DNA of 39,055 nt from Vibrio sp. PID17_43 (GCF_002608565.1 NZ_LIXM01000032.1:1-39055); one strand, 5' to 3'; shown: positions 26,323 to 36,513, counted from the stretch's first letter. Translations and numbers: made by a program. The notes: generated by a model from the letters alone, not told the origin.

Positions 26323-26337
26323 AGGTTGGAAAGTCAA
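26309..26337 (-). promoter_or_regulatory. trp promoter (sigma70)
   Basis: On the minus strand, -35 TTGACT (26332-26337) and -10 TTAACT (26309-26314) with a 17-base spacer, nearly the E. coli trp promoter. It lies about 40 bases upstream of trpL and only some 30 bases from the divergent rnm start. Confidence 0.92.
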
Positions 26338-26368
26338 CCCCAAAACAGGATTAAAACGACAAAAAAAG

Positions 26369-27247
26369 ATGAGAATTGATTTACATAGCCACACTACTGC
26401 ATCCGATGGTCGATTTGAACCGCAAGATCTGGTGGATAGGGCCCTGAGTTTTGATATCGAGGTTTTGGCGATCACGGATCATGATACGGTTGATGGCTTA
26501 GCTCCGGCCAAGCAATACGTTGAAGATAACCATCTCCCGATCACCATTATTAATGGTATCGAGATTTCGACCGTTTGGCAGAACAAAGATATCCATATCG
26601 TTGGTTTGAATATTGATCCTGAAAACGCGGCTTTGAATGCTCTTATCCAGCAGCAGAAACAGCATCGCGTTAGCCGTTCACAATTGATCGCAGATCGTTT
26701 ACAAAAAGCTACGCGTGAAGGGGTGCTAGAAGAAGTTCAGCAAATTGCAGGAGATGCGCCAATCACACGTGCGCACTTTGCTAAGTGGCTGGTTGAGAAT
26801 GGTTACGCCAAAAATATGCAAATGGTGTTTAAAAAATTTCTAACGCGTAATAACCCGGGGTATGTTCCACCAAATTGGTGTTCGATGAAAGACGCCGTTG
26901 ATGCGATTCATGCTGCTGGGGGACAAGCCGTGCTCGCTCATCCTGGGCGTTATCAGCTAACGGCTAAATGGGTGAAACGAGTGTTAACGGCGTTTGTTGA
27001 AGCGGGCGGCGATGCGATGGAAGTGGCGCAACCTCAACAAGCGCAACAAGAAAGGCGCAACTTGGCTGATTATGCTATACAATACAAACTATTAGCTTCT
27101 CAAGGCAGCGACTTTCACTATCCGTCACCGTGGATGGAATTGGGAAGAAACCTCTGGTTACCCGCGGGCGTAGAACCAGTTTGGAAAGATTGGGGAATTG
27201 ACCCTTCGTTCGATGTCAACCAAGACGACGAAGTCGAGACTCCATAA
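26369..27247 (+). CDS. rnm: RNase AM (PHP-domain 5'-3' exoribonuclease, TrpH/YciV)
   Basis: A 293-residue PHP-domain metal-dependent phosphoesterase. Metal ligands are visible in [37 protein letters not shown] and GSDFHYP. E. coli YciV, now RNase AM, trims 5' ends of rRNA. I start at the ATG at 26369 (MRIDLHSH), where the fold begins, rather than at 26318, which lies inside the trp promoter-operator. Its own promoter must overlap the trp control region, so TrpR may influence it. Confidence 0.92.
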   Translation: MRIDLHSHTTASDGRFEPQDLVDRALSFDIEVLAITDHDTVDGLAPAKQYVEDNHLPITIINGIEISTVWQNKDIHIVGLNIDPENAALNALIQQQKQHRVSRSQLIADRLQKATREGVLEEVQQIAGDAPITRAHFAKWLVENGYAKNMQMVFKKFLTRNNPGYVPPNWCSMKDAVDAIHAAGGQAVLAHPGRYQLTAKWVKRVLTAFVEAGGDAMEVAQPQQAQQERRNLADYAIQYKLLASQGSDFHYPSPWMELGRNLWLPAGVEPVWKDWGIDPSFDVNQDDEVETP

Positions 27248-27282
27248 TATAGAGCCGAGAGGCTCGATAATGAGGAATTACA

Positions 27283-27903
27283 ATGAGCCAGTTTTTTTAC
27301 GTTCATCCAGAAAACCCACAGGCTCGCTTGATCAATCAAGCAGTAGCAATCATTCGTAGCGGCGGTGTGGTCGTTTACCCAACGGATTCGGGTTACGCGT
27401 TAGGCTGTCAATTGGAGAACAAACAGGCGTTAGAACGTATCTGTCAAATCCGTCGATTAGATGACAAGCACAATTTTACTTTACTGTGCCGTGATTTGTC
27501 GGAAATTTCTCTGTATGCACGTGTCGACAACTCTGCATTCCGACTACTAAAAAATAATACGCCAGGGCCTTACACCTTTATCTTCAAAGGTACAAAAGAA
27601 GTACCGCGTCGTTTGATGAATGCAAAACGTAAGACGATCGGTATTCGTGTTCCAGATAACCGAATTGCATTGGACCTGCTTGAAGCCTTAGGTGAGCCAA
27701 TGATGTCGACATCGCTAATCCTTCCTGGTAGCGATGTGACAGAGTCGGATCCAGAAGAGATCCGCGATAAACTTGAGCATGCCGTAGACGTTATTCTCAA
27801 TGGTGGCTACCTTGGCGAGCAGCCGACTACCGTTATCGATTTCAGTGATGATGAACCAGTGGTAGTTCGTGTTGGCTCTGGTGATCCAGCGGCGTTTGAA
27901 TAA
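27283..27903 (+). CDS. yciO: YciO family (Sua5/TsaC-like) protein
   Basis: A 206-residue protein of the Sua5/YciO/YrdC family. It has the IIRSGGVVVYPTDSGYALGCQ motif, RRLDDKHNFTLLCRDLS, the PGPYTFIFKGT segment and KRKTIGIRVPDN, which form the nucleotide and threonine/bicarbonate pocket of TsaC-type threonylcarbamoyl-AMP synthases. YciO is a paralogue; its in-cell role in t6A is weaker or different from TsaC. It starts 36 bases after rnm with AGGA before the ATG, so the two are probably co-transcribed, and it ends at a terminator. Confidence 0.93.
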   Translation: MSQFFYVHPENPQARLINQAVAIIRSGGVVVYPTDSGYALGCQLENKQALERICQIRRLDDKHNFTLLCRDLSEISLYARVDNSAFRLLKNNTPGPYTFIFKGTKEVPRRLMNAKRKTIGIRVPDNRIALDLLEALGEPMMSTSLILPGSDVTESDPEEIRDKLEHAVDVILNGGYLGEQPTTVIDFSDDEPVVVRVGSGDPAAFE

Positions 27904-27925
27904 AGTCGAAATGCCCATCAATAGC

Positions 27926-27957
27926 AAAGGAGGCCACGGAGCCTCCTTTTTGTTTTT
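27926..27957 (+). terminator. Terminator after yciO
   Basis: AAAGGAGGC and GCCTCCTTT form a 9-bp stem around a short loop, followed by TTGTTTTTT. It lies 22 bases after the yciO stop. Confidence 0.88.
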
Positions 27958-28122
27958 TGCTTTTAGGGCGATTGGTTAGCTTAAGATGCATGCTCCGCAC
28001 TAAATGAGCTTTGCTACGCAACTATTAATGTTATGAGTGATTGGCGAGCATTATAAAGAAAACGATTAACGTATTATGATGCTTTATACGAGGAAAGGAG
28101 GGCGAGATTTGAGACGATTTTG

Positions 28123-28152
28123 TTTACTTTAAATTGGAGAATCTCGTATAAT
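28123..28152 (+). promoter_or_regulatory. rluB promoter candidate
   Basis: A consensus -10 TATAAT at 28147-28152 with TTTACT at 28123-28128 as -35, spacer 18. Transcription from it gives a leader of about 85-90 bases before the rluB ATG. Confidence 0.7.
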
Positions 28153-28164
28153 GACCGACCGAAA

Positions 28165-28246
28165 AAATCCCACTAACGTGGGTATATTGCATAGTGAAGG
28201 CCAATTTTGGTCTCGACGTCTGTGAAGACGACACATAGGTAGATAA
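28165..28246 (+). promoter_or_regulatory. Structured rluB 5' leader
   Basis: Within about 60 bases of the leader there are three short inverted repeats: CCCAC/GTGGG with loop TAAC, CCAA/TTGG, and CGTCT/AGACG with loop GTGA. No T-run follows any of them. They could be chance or a regulatory leader sensing ribosome components; no riboswitch class is recognised. Confidence 0.35.
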
Positions 28247-29185
28247 ATGAGCGAAAAGTTACAAAAAGTATTAGCACGTGCAGGCCACGGTTCTCGTCGT
28301 GAGATTGAATCGTTGATCAAATCTGGCCGCGTTAGCGTGAACGGCATGGTAGCTAAACTTGGTGAAAGACTAGAGGATGAGAACAGCGTAGTTCGTATCG
28401 ATGGTCACGTTGTGTCTGCGAAGGCGCAAGAAGAAGTGATCTGTCGCGTATTGGCATACTACAAGCCAGAAGGTGAACTATGTACTCGTCACGACCCTGA
28501 AGGTCGTCGCACAGTTTTCGATCGTCTGCCAAAAATTCGTGGCTCTCGTTGGATCTCTGTAGGTCGTCTTGATGCAAACACATCAGGCCTGCTGCTGTTC
28601 ACGACAGATGGTGAGTTGGCAAACCGCCTAATGCACCCAAGCCGTCAGGTTGAGCGTGAATACCTTGTTCGTGTTTTCGGCGAAGTGACAGAACAGAAAG
28701 TAAAGAATCTTGTTCGAGGCGTTGAACTAGAAGATGGTATGGCTCGATTCGAAGATGTTGTATATGCGGGTGGTGAAGGTATGAACCACACGTTTTATGT
28801 CGCTATCAATGAAGGTCGTAACCGTGAAGTTCGTCGTCTATGGGAATCGCAAGATACGACAGTAAGCCGCCTTAAGCGTGTACGTTACGGTGATATTTAT
28901 CTGGATAAGAAACTGCCTCGCGGTGGTTGGATGGAACTTGATCTTAAAGAAGTTAACTACCTACGTGAATTGGTAGAACTCCGTCCAGAGAAAGAAACGA
29001 TGATTGATCTTGACAAAGACAACACATCACGTAAACGCGAACGTGCGCGTAGCCAGAAAATTCGTCGTGCGGTTAAGCGTCACGAAGAGCGCGTTAATAC
29101 ACCTAAAGGTCGCAGCAACAACCCTTCTCGTCGTAAGCCGAAGAAGAACGCAGGTGACCAAGGCGCACGTAATAAACATCGTTAA
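28247..29185 (+). CDS. rluB: 23S rRNA pseudouridine(2605) synthase
   Basis: A 312-residue RsuA-family synthase that isomerises U2605 of 23S rRNA. An N-terminal S4 domain (about residues 3-60) is followed by the catalytic domain with the Asp in [17 protein letters not shown], then [10 protein letters not shown]. The last 60 residues are strongly basic (Lys/Arg-rich, PSRRKPKK), a known RluB feature that binds rRNA. Its place near trp, rnm and yciO is conserved in gamma-proteobacteria. Confidence 0.95.
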   Translation: MSEKLQKVLARAGHGSRREIESLIKSGRVSVNGMVAKLGERLEDENSVVRIDGHVVSAKAQEEVICRVLAYYKPEGELCTRHDPEGRRTVFDRLPKIRGSRWISVGRLDANTSGLLLFTTDGELANRLMHPSRQVEREYLVRVFGEVTEQKVKNLVRGVELEDGMARFEDVVYAGGEGMNHTFYVAINEGRNREVRRLWESQDTTVSRLKRVRYGDIYLDKKLPRGGWMELDLKEVNYLRELVELRPEKETMIDLDKDNTSRKRERARSQKIRRAVKRHEERVNTPKGRSNNPSRRKPKKNAGDQGARNKHR

Positions 29186-29203
29186 TCGATAGCAAAAAAT
29201 CAG

Positions 29204-29234
29204 AAAGGCTTGCCCCATTGGCAAGCCTTTTTCT
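29204..29234 (+). terminator. Terminator after rluB
   Basis: AAAGGCTTGCC and GGCAAGCCTTT form an 11-bp stem around CCATT, followed by a T-run. It lies 18 bases after the rluB stop. Confidence 0.9.
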
Positions 29235-29291
29235 TAGCTGTCGTTCAGAGCTCTCGGGTTATCGTGTTTTCCATCACGCGTAACTTACAGA

Positions 29292-29325
29292 CATAAAAAA
29301 AACACCAGCGCGAGGCTGGTATTTT
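29292..29325 (-). terminator. Terminator after yciU
   Basis: On the minus strand ACCAGC/GCTGGT with a CTCGC loop, extended by A-T pairs and followed by eight T. It ends the efpL-yciU transcript, 20 bases after the yciU stop. Confidence 0.87.
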
Positions 29326-29345
29326 TAATTATGATGAGGAAAACG

Positions 29346-29666
29346 TTAGTCACGTTTCCAAAGCATATGGCAGAACTTATGTTCTGGGTCTCGACTGATT
29401 AGCATACGAGCAAAAACGTCATCAAGTACGTCATTTTCCTCGTTTACTAGGCCGATTCGAACTTCTGCATACACTTCTTTGTCGACTTCGAAGCCAACAT
29501 GTTCAACCCAGTCATCACCAGTTTCAACAAGTTCTGCGGCACCGCGATCATCAAATTGAGCAGTAAACAGAATGACATCAGCAGGCTCAAGATTGTCTGG
29601 AGCCATCTCAAGGAAGATGTCGTACGCAGCGTCGATAACGTCGTCGTAAGAAATCAATTCTGACAT
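29346..29666 (-). CDS. yciU: HI1450/YciU family dsDNA-mimic protein
   Basis: A 106-residue, strongly acidic protein of the DUF440 / HI1450 family. ISYDDVIDAAYDIFLEMAPDNL, PADVILFTAQFDDRGAAE and the closing FCHMLWKRD are diagnostic. The family is called a DNA mimic because its negative surface resembles double-stranded DNA; HU is the proposed partner of the Haemophilus protein. Its ATG comes 2 bases after the efpL stop, so the two are translated from one message. Confidence 0.92.
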   Translation of the reverse strand: MSELISYDDVIDAAYDIFLEMAPDNLEPADVILFTAQFDDRGAAELVETGDDWVEHVGFEVDKEVYAEVRIGLVNEENDVLDDVFARMLISRDPEHKFCHMLWKRD

Positions 29667-29668
29667 GC

Positions 29669-30235
29669 TTATGCTCGGCTCATGTATTTACGTTCAGCCG
29701 TGTTGATAATCACACGGTCACCTGTCGCGATGTATTCTGGAACTTGGATAACAAGGCCAGATGCAAAACGAGCTGGTTTACTACGCGCAGATGCAGAGGC
29801 ACCTTTGATTGACGGGTCAGTTTCTTCAATCACTAGCTCAACAGAAGATGGCAGTTCGATACCAACAGCAGAGCCGTTGATTAAGATAAGGTGAATACCT
29901 TGAGTATCTTCATTGATGAACAGAAGCTCATCTTCAATTTCGTTGTGCTTGAATGTGTATTGTGAGTAGTCTTCGTTATCCATGAAGATGTGCTCATCGC
30001 CGTCTGCGTATGAGTACACAACTGCACGTTTGTTCATTTCTACCGTTTCAACCACATCATCAGACTTGTAACGCTCTTCTACGCGAGCACCAGTGTTTAG
30101 ATCTGTACAACGCATTTTGTAGATTTTAGCGCCGCCACGACCACCAGGAGTCGTTACTTCGATGTCTTTAACTAGAAGAGTTTTACCATTAGACTCGATT
30201 GCGAAGCCTTTTTTGATTTCACTTGCCTTTGGCAT
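29669..30235 (-). CDS. efpL: Elongation factor P-like protein EfpL (YeiP)
   Basis: A 188-residue three-domain EF-P paralogue that helps ribosomes past proline-rich and related stalling motifs. The tip of domain I reads PGGRGGAK with R33 at the position of the modified lysine of EF-P, the EfpL hallmark. The KOW-like start KASEIKKGFAIESNGK and the C-terminal GDRVIINTAERKYMSRA are normal. It is first in a two-gene message with yciU. Confidence 0.94.
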   Translation of the reverse strand: MPKASEIKKGFAIESNGKTLLVKDIEVTTPGGRGGAKIYKMRCTDLNTGARVEERYKSDDVVETVEMNKRAVVYSYADGDEHIFMDNEDYSQYTFKHNEIEDELLFINEDTQGIHLILINGSAVGIELPSSVELVIEETDPSIKGASASARSKPARFASGLVIQVPEYIATGDRVIINTAERKYMSRA

Positions 30236-30328
30236 TGTATTTTCCTATTTACACTTATTAAGCAAAACTTTGTGATTATAGCGCCAAGTTGCTTTTCTGG
30301 CATCAAAATTCATCGTTGTTGTTTTGTC

Positions 30329-31189
30329 ATGATAAAACACCTTAATAGGCTTGAATCGAAACCATGGCTGATGGATTATATTGACCATTGTCCGCTTAAA
30401 TTTAGAGCTGCGTTTCTATCAATGTCTCTCCTTGTAATCGACCCAACACAACCTTTTCAACCTGAATTTGAACCGTTGATCCGAGATGTCCTGATGTGCC
30501 TTAAAGGTGGCTTAGGGGCTAACCTTCATAGCGTTTACATCTATGGCAGTGTGGCGCGAAAAAGCGCCATCGTAGGAAAGTCGAACCTTGATATGGTGCT
30601 GGTCACGAAGTCGACATTTGAAAGCAATCGCGCCACGTTATTAAATACCATCAAATGGCGTGCACAACAGGGACACCCTCAAGTGAAAGGGGTGTCGATT
30701 CGTACTGCTTTGGTGAATGAAGTTGCTAACCTTGACAGTATCTTTACTTGGGGCTTTATGCTGAAACATTGTTGCGTGTGTGTGTACGGTGATGACTTGG
30801 CGGACTGCTTTGGTGACTATGTCCCTAGTTGGGAGATCGCTAAGCACTGGAATATGGATGTAGAAGATTGGTTATCGGTATACCGAATCAAGATCGTTCA
30901 AGCACCAAGCATAGAAGAGCTAGTCAGTACCCAAATCGTGATTGCGAAGAAGCTGCTCAGAGCTTCTTATTCTCTGGTGATGTACCGTGACAAACGTTGG
31001 TTTGATGACCCAATGGAGTGCGGTGAAGTGTTTTTGAAATACCACCCAGAAAAACAACTCGAGATAGATCGTCTCGGCATTTTGCTTTCCGGACGCGCAA
31101 TCCCAAAGCGCTCGGTGATTGGTTTGCTAGATAGCTTCGGTAACTGGTTAGTGCAGCAGTATCAGAAAACGGAATTTCGCATTGGTTAG
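30329..31189 (+). CDS. Nucleotidyltransferase-fold protein with altered catalytic motif
   Basis: About 286 residues. The segment YIYGSVARKSAIVGKSNLDMVLV matches the GS...D-x-D motif of polymerase-beta-like nucleotidyltransferases (length-limited here: key points are GS, then S-N-L-D). The first catalytic Asp is Asn. A helical C-terminal region follows, as in KNTase and aadA-like enzymes. The start is uncertain: the open frame reaches 30272, the ATG at 30329 is my choice, and ATGs at 30371 and 30419 are possible; none has a clear ribosome site. Substrate unknown. It is divergent from efpL and convergent with polB. Confidence 0.7.
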   Translation: MIKHLNRLESKPWLMDYIDHCPLKFRAAFLSMSLLVIDPTQPFQPEFEPLIRDVLMCLKGGLGANLHSVYIYGSVARKSAIVGKSNLDMVLVTKSTFESNRATLLNTIKWRAQQGHPQVKGVSIRTALVNEVANLDSIFTWGFMLKHCCVCVYGDDLADCFGDYVPSWEIAKHWNMDVEDWLSVYRIKIVQAPSIEELVSTQIVIAKKLLRASYSLVMYRDKRWFDDPMECGEVFLKYHPEKQLEIDRLGILLSGRAIPKRSVIGLLDSFGNWLVQQYQKTEFRIG

Positions 31190-31239
31190 CCGACAAGTTA
31201 TTTGAGCCGCTTCTCTACTTTTATCAGCAAGAAGGTAAA

Positions 31240-33603
31240 CTAGAACAATCCCATCTGAGGCGCTGATAACTGTTCAAAATCAGTACCAATGAACGGCAAA
31301 ATCGCATCCGCCACAGGTTTCAACTGTTTATCTATGTAGTGTTGGTAATCGAGTGGGCTTCGGCAGTATTCATACGGCTCTGGTCCATTGACCGTAATGA
31401 CATATTCGACTCTCCCCCGGTTTTGATACTGCAAAGGTCGACCTAGCTTGGCATTGATCTCATCTGCCAAGCGTGCGGCTCGGACTTGAGGGGGGATATT
31501 CTTTTGGTACTCATGCAGTTTGCGACGAAGCCGTTTTTGATACACCAACTGCGCGTTGAATTCGCCATTACTGGTTTTCTCGACCATTGTACGTACATAG
31601 TCACTGGGATCTTCGCCATGGAAGATCATTTTATATAAGGTGTTTTGGAAATTCTGTGCTAGTGGTGTCCAGTCGGTACGTGCACTTTCAAGACCCTTAA
31701 AGACGATACGCTCTTGTTCACCTTCACCAATTAATCCAGCATAGCGTTTTTTCGAACCGGTTTCGGCCCCTCGAATAGTAGGCATCAAGAATTTTCGATA
31801 ATGGGTTTCGTATTCGATTTCGAGAATCGAGTTGAGATTGTATTCGCGGCGCAGGTATTCGTTCCACCAATGGTTGATGTGCTCGACCAGCTCATTGCCG
31901 ATTTTGTCGGCTTCGGCCTGGCTGTAGGTGCCATTAAGAGAGACAAAAGTCGAGTCTGTATCACCATAGATAACTTGGTAACCTTGTGCTTCAATTAGCA
32001 CTTTGGTTTGCTTCATGATCTCATGTCCGCGCATGGTGATACTGGAAGCCAATCGAGTATCAAAAAAGCGACAACCAGAAGACCCTAACACGCCATAGAA
32101 CGAGTTCATGATGATTTTTATGGCTTGTGAGAAGGCTTTTTCATTGTTCTTTTTTGCTACATCACGTGCCGCCCAGAGATTTTCGATCATCTTGGGCAAG
32201 AAGTGTTTAGTTCGATGAAACTGACCGCCTCGAAAGCCGGGAACAGATTGATTATCGAGCTTGCCAATTTCTTGTTGTAAGCCTTCAATTAACCCCAGAG
32301 GGTCGATTAAAAAAGAGCGGATAATCGAAGGGTATAGGCTCTTAAAGTCCAACACTAATACTGAGTCGTACAGATTTGGGATGGAGTCCATCACGTAACC
32401 ACCAGGGCTGGCAATCCAGTTTTCTGGATGCAAGTTTGGTGCGACGTAACCTGCACGATGGATCTGTGGTAGATACAGGTTGGTAAATGCTGCCACAGAG
32501 CCCCCGACGCGATCCATTTCCACCCCCGTCAGTCGTGAGCGTTCAATCGCAAAGTCAAGTAGGTGAGTGTGGGCGAAGATTTTGTTAACCAATACACAAT
32601 CTTGTAGGTTGTACTTGGCAAGAGAAGGCTTATCGCAGCGGTACATGCGATTGATTTCGTCCATGCGGTCATGGACGTTGTGGATTTCTTTTCCTTCTCC
32701 TAATAGCTCTTGAGAAACCGACTCTAATGACCAAGACCGAAAGTGATAGGTTGCTGTCTTTAAAGTATCGATGCCGTCGAGAACGACACGCCCGGGAATA
32801 GAAATGAAACCTTGTTGGTTTTGCGCTGAGCTACGGAAAAAGCTTGCTTGATCGGCTCGGCCTAATACCAATTTCATACTGTGCCATTCGGCGCGCCTAT
32901 GCAGTAAGCGAAAGTCAAAGTCGATCACGTTCCAACCTACAATCACATCTGGGTCGAACTGTTTGAACCAAGAAATTAATGTTTCGAGTAACGCTTTTTC
33001 ATCTTTTACCCACTGAATTGGTGTGTCAGAGGGTTCCGGTTCGCCAATCATGATCACGCGCGAGTCAATTGGACTGTCTAAACCAATCGAGTACAGAATG
33101 CCTTTTTCTGAGCATTCTAGATCGAGAGAGACCACATGCAGGTTCGGTTCGTACTCGCCACTGCGGCATTTGGCATTTTGAATGCGTTGAAAGCCATTGA
33201 GCGATCGTTGGTTACCTGTAAATTCGATACTTCCTTTGATGAAGCGCTCCATCAAGTATCGGTCTGCTAAGCGCACATCACCTTCAAAATGCACAATATC
33301 ATTTTGGTTAAGTAAGTCTTGCAGCGCAAAGGCGTCTTTACTGGTCGGGGTATAACAAGCGGCAAGCGGTGTGAGTTCAAAGTTTTTGAGCGCTAGCGGG
33401 CGAACTTCAGCCATGATTGAGTTTGCCAGTGCGAGTCTTTTGGTGTGCTCGATGTGTTCTTGTGCGACAAAGAAAACCGGTTTTTCTCCTTGAATCAGTA
33501 GTTGAGTCGGCCCACTCTCCGTTGAAAGCCACAGTTCAATCTGAGTTTGGCCTTTGATGTCTCGAGCTTGTCGAGTGAGGAGGAACCCTTGTTGGATGTT
33601 CAA
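31240..33603 (-). CDS. polB: DNA polymerase II
   Basis: A 787-residue family B polymerase with proofreading, used in repair and replication restart. The exonuclease domain has LDLECSEKG (the D-x-E motif) and VIVGWNVIDFDF. The polymerase has motif A DFKSLYPSIIRSF, motif B KIIMNSFYGVLGS and motif C VIYGDTDSTF. The first codon is TTG with AAGG 8 bases upstream. E. coli polB is SOS-induced; here only a TACAGTA half-site lies upstream, with no proper partner half, so LexA control is not shown. Confidence 0.95.
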   Translation of the reverse strand: MNIQQGFLLTRQARDIKGQTQIELWLSTESGPTQLLIQGEKPVFFVAQEHIEHTKRLALANSIMAEVRPLALKNFELTPLAACYTPTSKDAFALQDLLNQNDIVHFEGDVRLADRYLMERFIKGSIEFTGNQRSLNGFQRIQNAKCRSGEYEPNLHVVSLDLECSEKGILYSIGLDSPIDSRVIMIGEPEPSDTPIQWVKDEKALLETLISWFKQFDPDVIVGWNVIDFDFRLLHRRAEWHSMKLVLGRADQASFFRSSAQNQQGFISIPGRVVLDGIDTLKTATYHFRSWSLESVSQELLGEGKEIHNVHDRMDEINRMYRCDKPSLAKYNLQDCVLVNKIFAHTHLLDFAIERSRLTGVEMDRVGGSVAAFTNLYLPQIHRAGYVAPNLHPENWIASPGGYVMDSIPNLYDSVLVLDFKSLYPSIIRSFLIDPLGLIEGLQQEIGKLDNQSVPGFRGGQFHRTKHFLPKMIENLWAARDVAKKNNEKAFSQAIKIIMNSFYGVLGSSGCRFFDTRLASSITMRGHEIMKQTKVLIEAQGYQVIYGDTDSTFVSLNGTYSQAEADKIGNELVEHINHWWNEYLRREYNLNSILEIEYETHYRKFLMPTIRGAETGSKKRYAGLIGEGEQERIVFKGLESARTDWTPLAQNFQNTLYKMIFHGEDPSDYVRTMVEKTSNGEFNAQLVYQKRLRRKLHEYQKNIPPQVRAARLADEINAKLGRPLQYQNRGRVEYVITVNGPEPYEYCRSPLDYQHYIDKQLKPVADAILPFIGTDFEQLSAPQMGLF

Positions 33604-34034
33604 AGAGAGAAACCTTATAAATCGCAGCGGGCGTCTATTTTACCACTATGTACAGTAAAGGGCATCGGTAATGCGCGTGTACCTCGGCTTAAGCTAAACT
33701 TTAGTACCATTAGGATTTTGTTGTTTTTATTGTGCTCATGAAGTAGCCATTTAAACCGAGGATTGTGTTTTGCTGGGCAATCTGAAGCTTAGTTTCTTGA
33801 TTTATAGCCGTTTATGTTGTTAATTAAGGCGATAATTAAAGTTGGTTCTGCATACCGCTCCTTCAGGTAATTGAGTGGTCTATGAATAAGTTCTTGCTAA
33901 AGTTTGCGTTTCAGCACATATTCAGAGAAAGCAATTTTTTGTCTAATACGTTAGTATATAGATACTCATACTGATATCCACATTTAACCATTGTTATGTG
34001 GGTGCAGAGCCAATACAAGTGTGGAGATACAAGT
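33604..34034. other. Intergenic region between polB and uvrY
   Basis: An AT-rich divergent region of about 430 bases that must hold both promoters. I see a TACAGTA motif near 33651 and several AT-rich -10-like hexamers, but no confident promoter, RNA gene or coding sequence. Confidence 0.4.
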
Positions 34035-34679
34035 TTGATTAATGTTTTCCTTGTAGATGATCACGAGCTGGTTCGCACAGGGATACGACGTATTATTGAA
34101 GACGTCCGTGGAATGAACGTAGCAGGAGAAGCTGACAGCGGTGAAGAAGCAGTAAAATGGTGTCGAAGCAATCATGCCGATGTCGTTTTGATGGATATGA
34201 ACATGCCAGGCATTGGCGGTTTAGAAGCCACAAAGAAAGTTCTTCGCGTGAATCCTGATGTAAAAATCATCGTTTTAACTGTTCATACGGAAAATCCGTT
34301 TCCAACGAAAGTGATGCAGGCAGGGGCTTCTGGTTATCTTACCAAAGGTGCAGGTCCTGACGAAATGGTGAATGCAATTCGTGTGGTTAATAGTGGGCAG
34401 CGTTACATCTCCCCAGAGATTGCGCAGCAGATGGCGCTGAGTCAATTCTCACCAGCCTCAGAAAACCCATTTAAAGACCTTTCTGAACGTGAACTGCAGA
34501 TCATGATGATGATCACCAAAGGCCAGAAAGTAACGGATATTTCTGAACAACTGAATTTAAGTCCAAAAACAGTTAACAGCTACCGCTACCGCCTGTTTAG
34601 TAAGTTGGACATTAATGGCGATGTTGAGTTAACACACTTAGCGATTCGCCACGGAATGTTGGACGCCGAGACTCTTTAG
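34035..34679 (+). CDS. uvrY: UvrY/VarA/GacA-type response regulator
   Basis: A 214-residue LuxR-class response regulator, the partner of BarA/VarS in the Gac/Csr cascade that activates the small RNAs titrating CsrA. The receiver domain has D8-D9, the phosphorylation site D54 in [13 protein letters not shown], and K104-type lysine in GYLTKGAG. The C-terminal HTH is [24 protein letters not shown] and onward. I choose the TTG at 34035 ([12 protein letters not shown]) with GGAG 8 bases upstream, because relatives begin there. uvrC follows one base after its stop. Confidence 0.95.
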   Translation: MINVFLVDDHELVRTGIRRIIEDVRGMNVAGEADSGEEAVKWCRSNHADVVLMDMNMPGIGGLEATKKVLRVNPDVKIIVLTVHTENPFPTKVMQAGASGYLTKGAGPDEMVNAIRVVNSGQRYISPEIAQQMALSQFSPASENPFKDLSERELQIMMMITKGQKVTDISEQLNLSPKTVNSYRYRLFSKLDINGDVELTHLAIRHGMLDAETL

Positions 34680-34680
34680 T

Positions 34681-36513
34681 GTGAATCTTTCTTTCGATTC
34701 GGCTTCCTTTCTCAAAACAGTAACTCATCAGCCCGGCGTTTATCGAATGTATAACGCCGAGGCGGTGGTTATTTATGTTGGCAAAGCCAAAGATCTTCAA
34801 AAGCGCCTCTCGAGCTACTTCCGCAAAAAAGTGGACAGTGAGAAAACGCGCGCCCTCGTCAGTAATATTGCTAAAATTGATGTCACGGTGACCCACACCG
34901 AAACGGAAGCGCTCATTTTAGAGCACAACTACATTAAGCAATATCTCCCCAAATACAACGTACTTTTACGTGACGACAAATCCTATCCATATATTTTTAT
35001 TAGTGGTCATAAACATCCGCGATTGTCTATGCATCGTGGGGCAAAAAAGCGTAAAGGGGAATATTTTGGACCGTATCCAGACTCGGGCGCAGTGCGTGAA
35101 ACGTTACACCTTTTGCAAAAGATTTTTCCGGTCCGTCAGTGTGAGGATACGGTGTATTCAAATCGAACTCGACCATGTTTGATGTATCAAATTGGCCGTT
35201 GTTCCGGACCGTGTGTCAGCACCATTATTTCGGATCAAGAGTATGCCGAGTTGGTGGGTTTTGTTCGTTTGTTTCTGCAAGGAAAAGATAAGCAAGTTCT
35301 CGAACAACTGATTAAAAAGATGGAAAACGCAAGCCAGCAACTTCGATTTGAGGATGCCGCTAAGTTTCGAGATCAGATTCAAGCGATCCGACGCGTGCAA
35401 GAGCAGCAGTACGTATCGGAAGACAGTATGGATGATATGGATGTCTTAGGCTTTGCCCAAGAGAAGGGCGTGGCTTGTATTCATATTTTGATGATTCGCC
35501 AGGGCAAAGTGCTTGGTAGCCGTAGCCATTTTCCTAAGATTCCACACAATACCAGCCAGCAAGAAGTGTTCGATAGTTTCCTAACTCAATACTATTTGAG
35601 CCACAATGAAATGCGTACCATTCCTACTCGTATCATTTTGAATCAAGACTTAGGTGAAAATATCGCGCCAATACAACAGGCGCTGAGCGATGTAGCAGGG
35701 CGCAAGGTGCATTTCCATACATCACCTTCAGGTTCTCGTGGTCGTTACCTTAAACTCTCTAATACTAACGCTCTGACAGCAATCACGACTAAGATTAATC
35801 ACAAGATGACGATTAACCAGCGCTTTAAAGCGTTACGGGAAGTGCTGGGTGTGGAATCTATCAGTCGTATGGAATGTTTCGATATCTCGCACACCATGGG
35901 TGAAAGTACCATCGCCTCTTGTGTGGTTTTCAACAGCGAAGGCCCGGTTAAACAGGAGTACCGTCGTTATAATATCACCGGCATTACCGGCGGTGACGAT
36001 TATGCGGCTATGGGACAAGCACTGGAGCGTCGATACTCCAAGCAACTGGATGTGGAAAAAATTCCAGACATTATTTTCATTGATGGTGGTAAAGGGCAGT
36101 TGAACCGAGCACATGAGATCATCGCTAGACATTGGGGTGATTGGCCTAAGCGCCCAATTATGATTGGTATCGCCAAAGGTGTGACACGAAAGCCCGGTCT
36201 TGAAACCTTAATAACCGTAGATGGTGATGAGTTTAACTTGCCAAGCGATGCACCAGCACTACACCTCATTCAACACATCCGAGATGAGAGCCATAACCAC
36301 GCCATTGCAGGCCACAGAGCCAAGCGAGGAAAAACGCGAAGAACCAGTGCGTTAGAAGAAATTGAAGGCGTAGGACCCAAACGTCGCCAAGCTTTGCTTA
36401 AATATATGGGGGGATTACAGGAGTTGAAGCGTGCAAGTGTCGAAGAAATCGCCAAAGTACCGGGAATTAGCCATTCTTTGGCAGAAATTATTTTTCAAGC
36501 ATTGAAACAATAA
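34681..36513 (+). CDS. uvrC: Excinuclease ABC subunit C
   Basis: A 610-residue nuclease that makes both incisions in nucleotide excision repair. It has an N-terminal GIY-YIG domain ([20 protein letters not shown]), a UVR motif ([19 protein letters not shown]) that contacts UvrB, an RNase H-like nuclease domain ([20 protein letters not shown]), and two C-terminal helix-hairpin-helix motifs ([25 protein letters not shown]). The start is GTG, one base after the uvrY stop, as in other gamma-proteobacteria. Confidence 0.97.
   Translation: MNLSFDSASFLKTVTHQPGVYRMYNAEAVVIYVGKAKDLQKRLSSYFRKKVDSEKTRALVSNIAKIDVTVTHTETEALILEHNYIKQYLPKYNVLLRDDKSYPYIFISGHKHPRLSMHRGAKKRKGEYFGPYPDSGAVRETLHLLQKIFPVRQCEDTVYSNRTRPCLMYQIGRCSGPCVSTIISDQEYAELVGFVRLFLQGKDKQVLEQLIKKMENASQQLRFEDAAKFRDQIQAIRRVQEQQYVSEDSMDDMDVLGFAQEKGVACIHILMIRQGKVLGSRSHFPKIPHNTSQQEVFDSFLTQYYLSHNEMRTIPTRIILNQDLGENIAPIQQALSDVAGRKVHFHTSPSGSRGRYLKLSNTNALTAITTKINHKMTINQRFKALREVLGVESISRMECFDISHTMGESTIASCVVFNSEGPVKQEYRRYNITGITGGDDYAAMGQALERRYSKQLDVEKIPDIIFIDGGKGQLNRAHEIIARHWGDWPKRPIMIGIAKGVTRKPGLETLITVDGDEFNLPSDAPALHLIQHIRDESHNHAIAGHRAKRGKTRRTSALEEIEGVGPKRRQALLKYMGGLQELKRASVEEIAKVPGISHSLAEIIFQALKQ

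Noticed and set aside
33640..33660. Possible LexA (SOS) box upstream of polB
   Set aside because: Only the TACAGTA half is present; the opposite CTG half at the required spacing is absent.
33882..33974. 30-codon frame upstream of uvrY
   Set aside because: No ribosome site, AT-rich composition, and it lies in the uvrY/polB promoter region.
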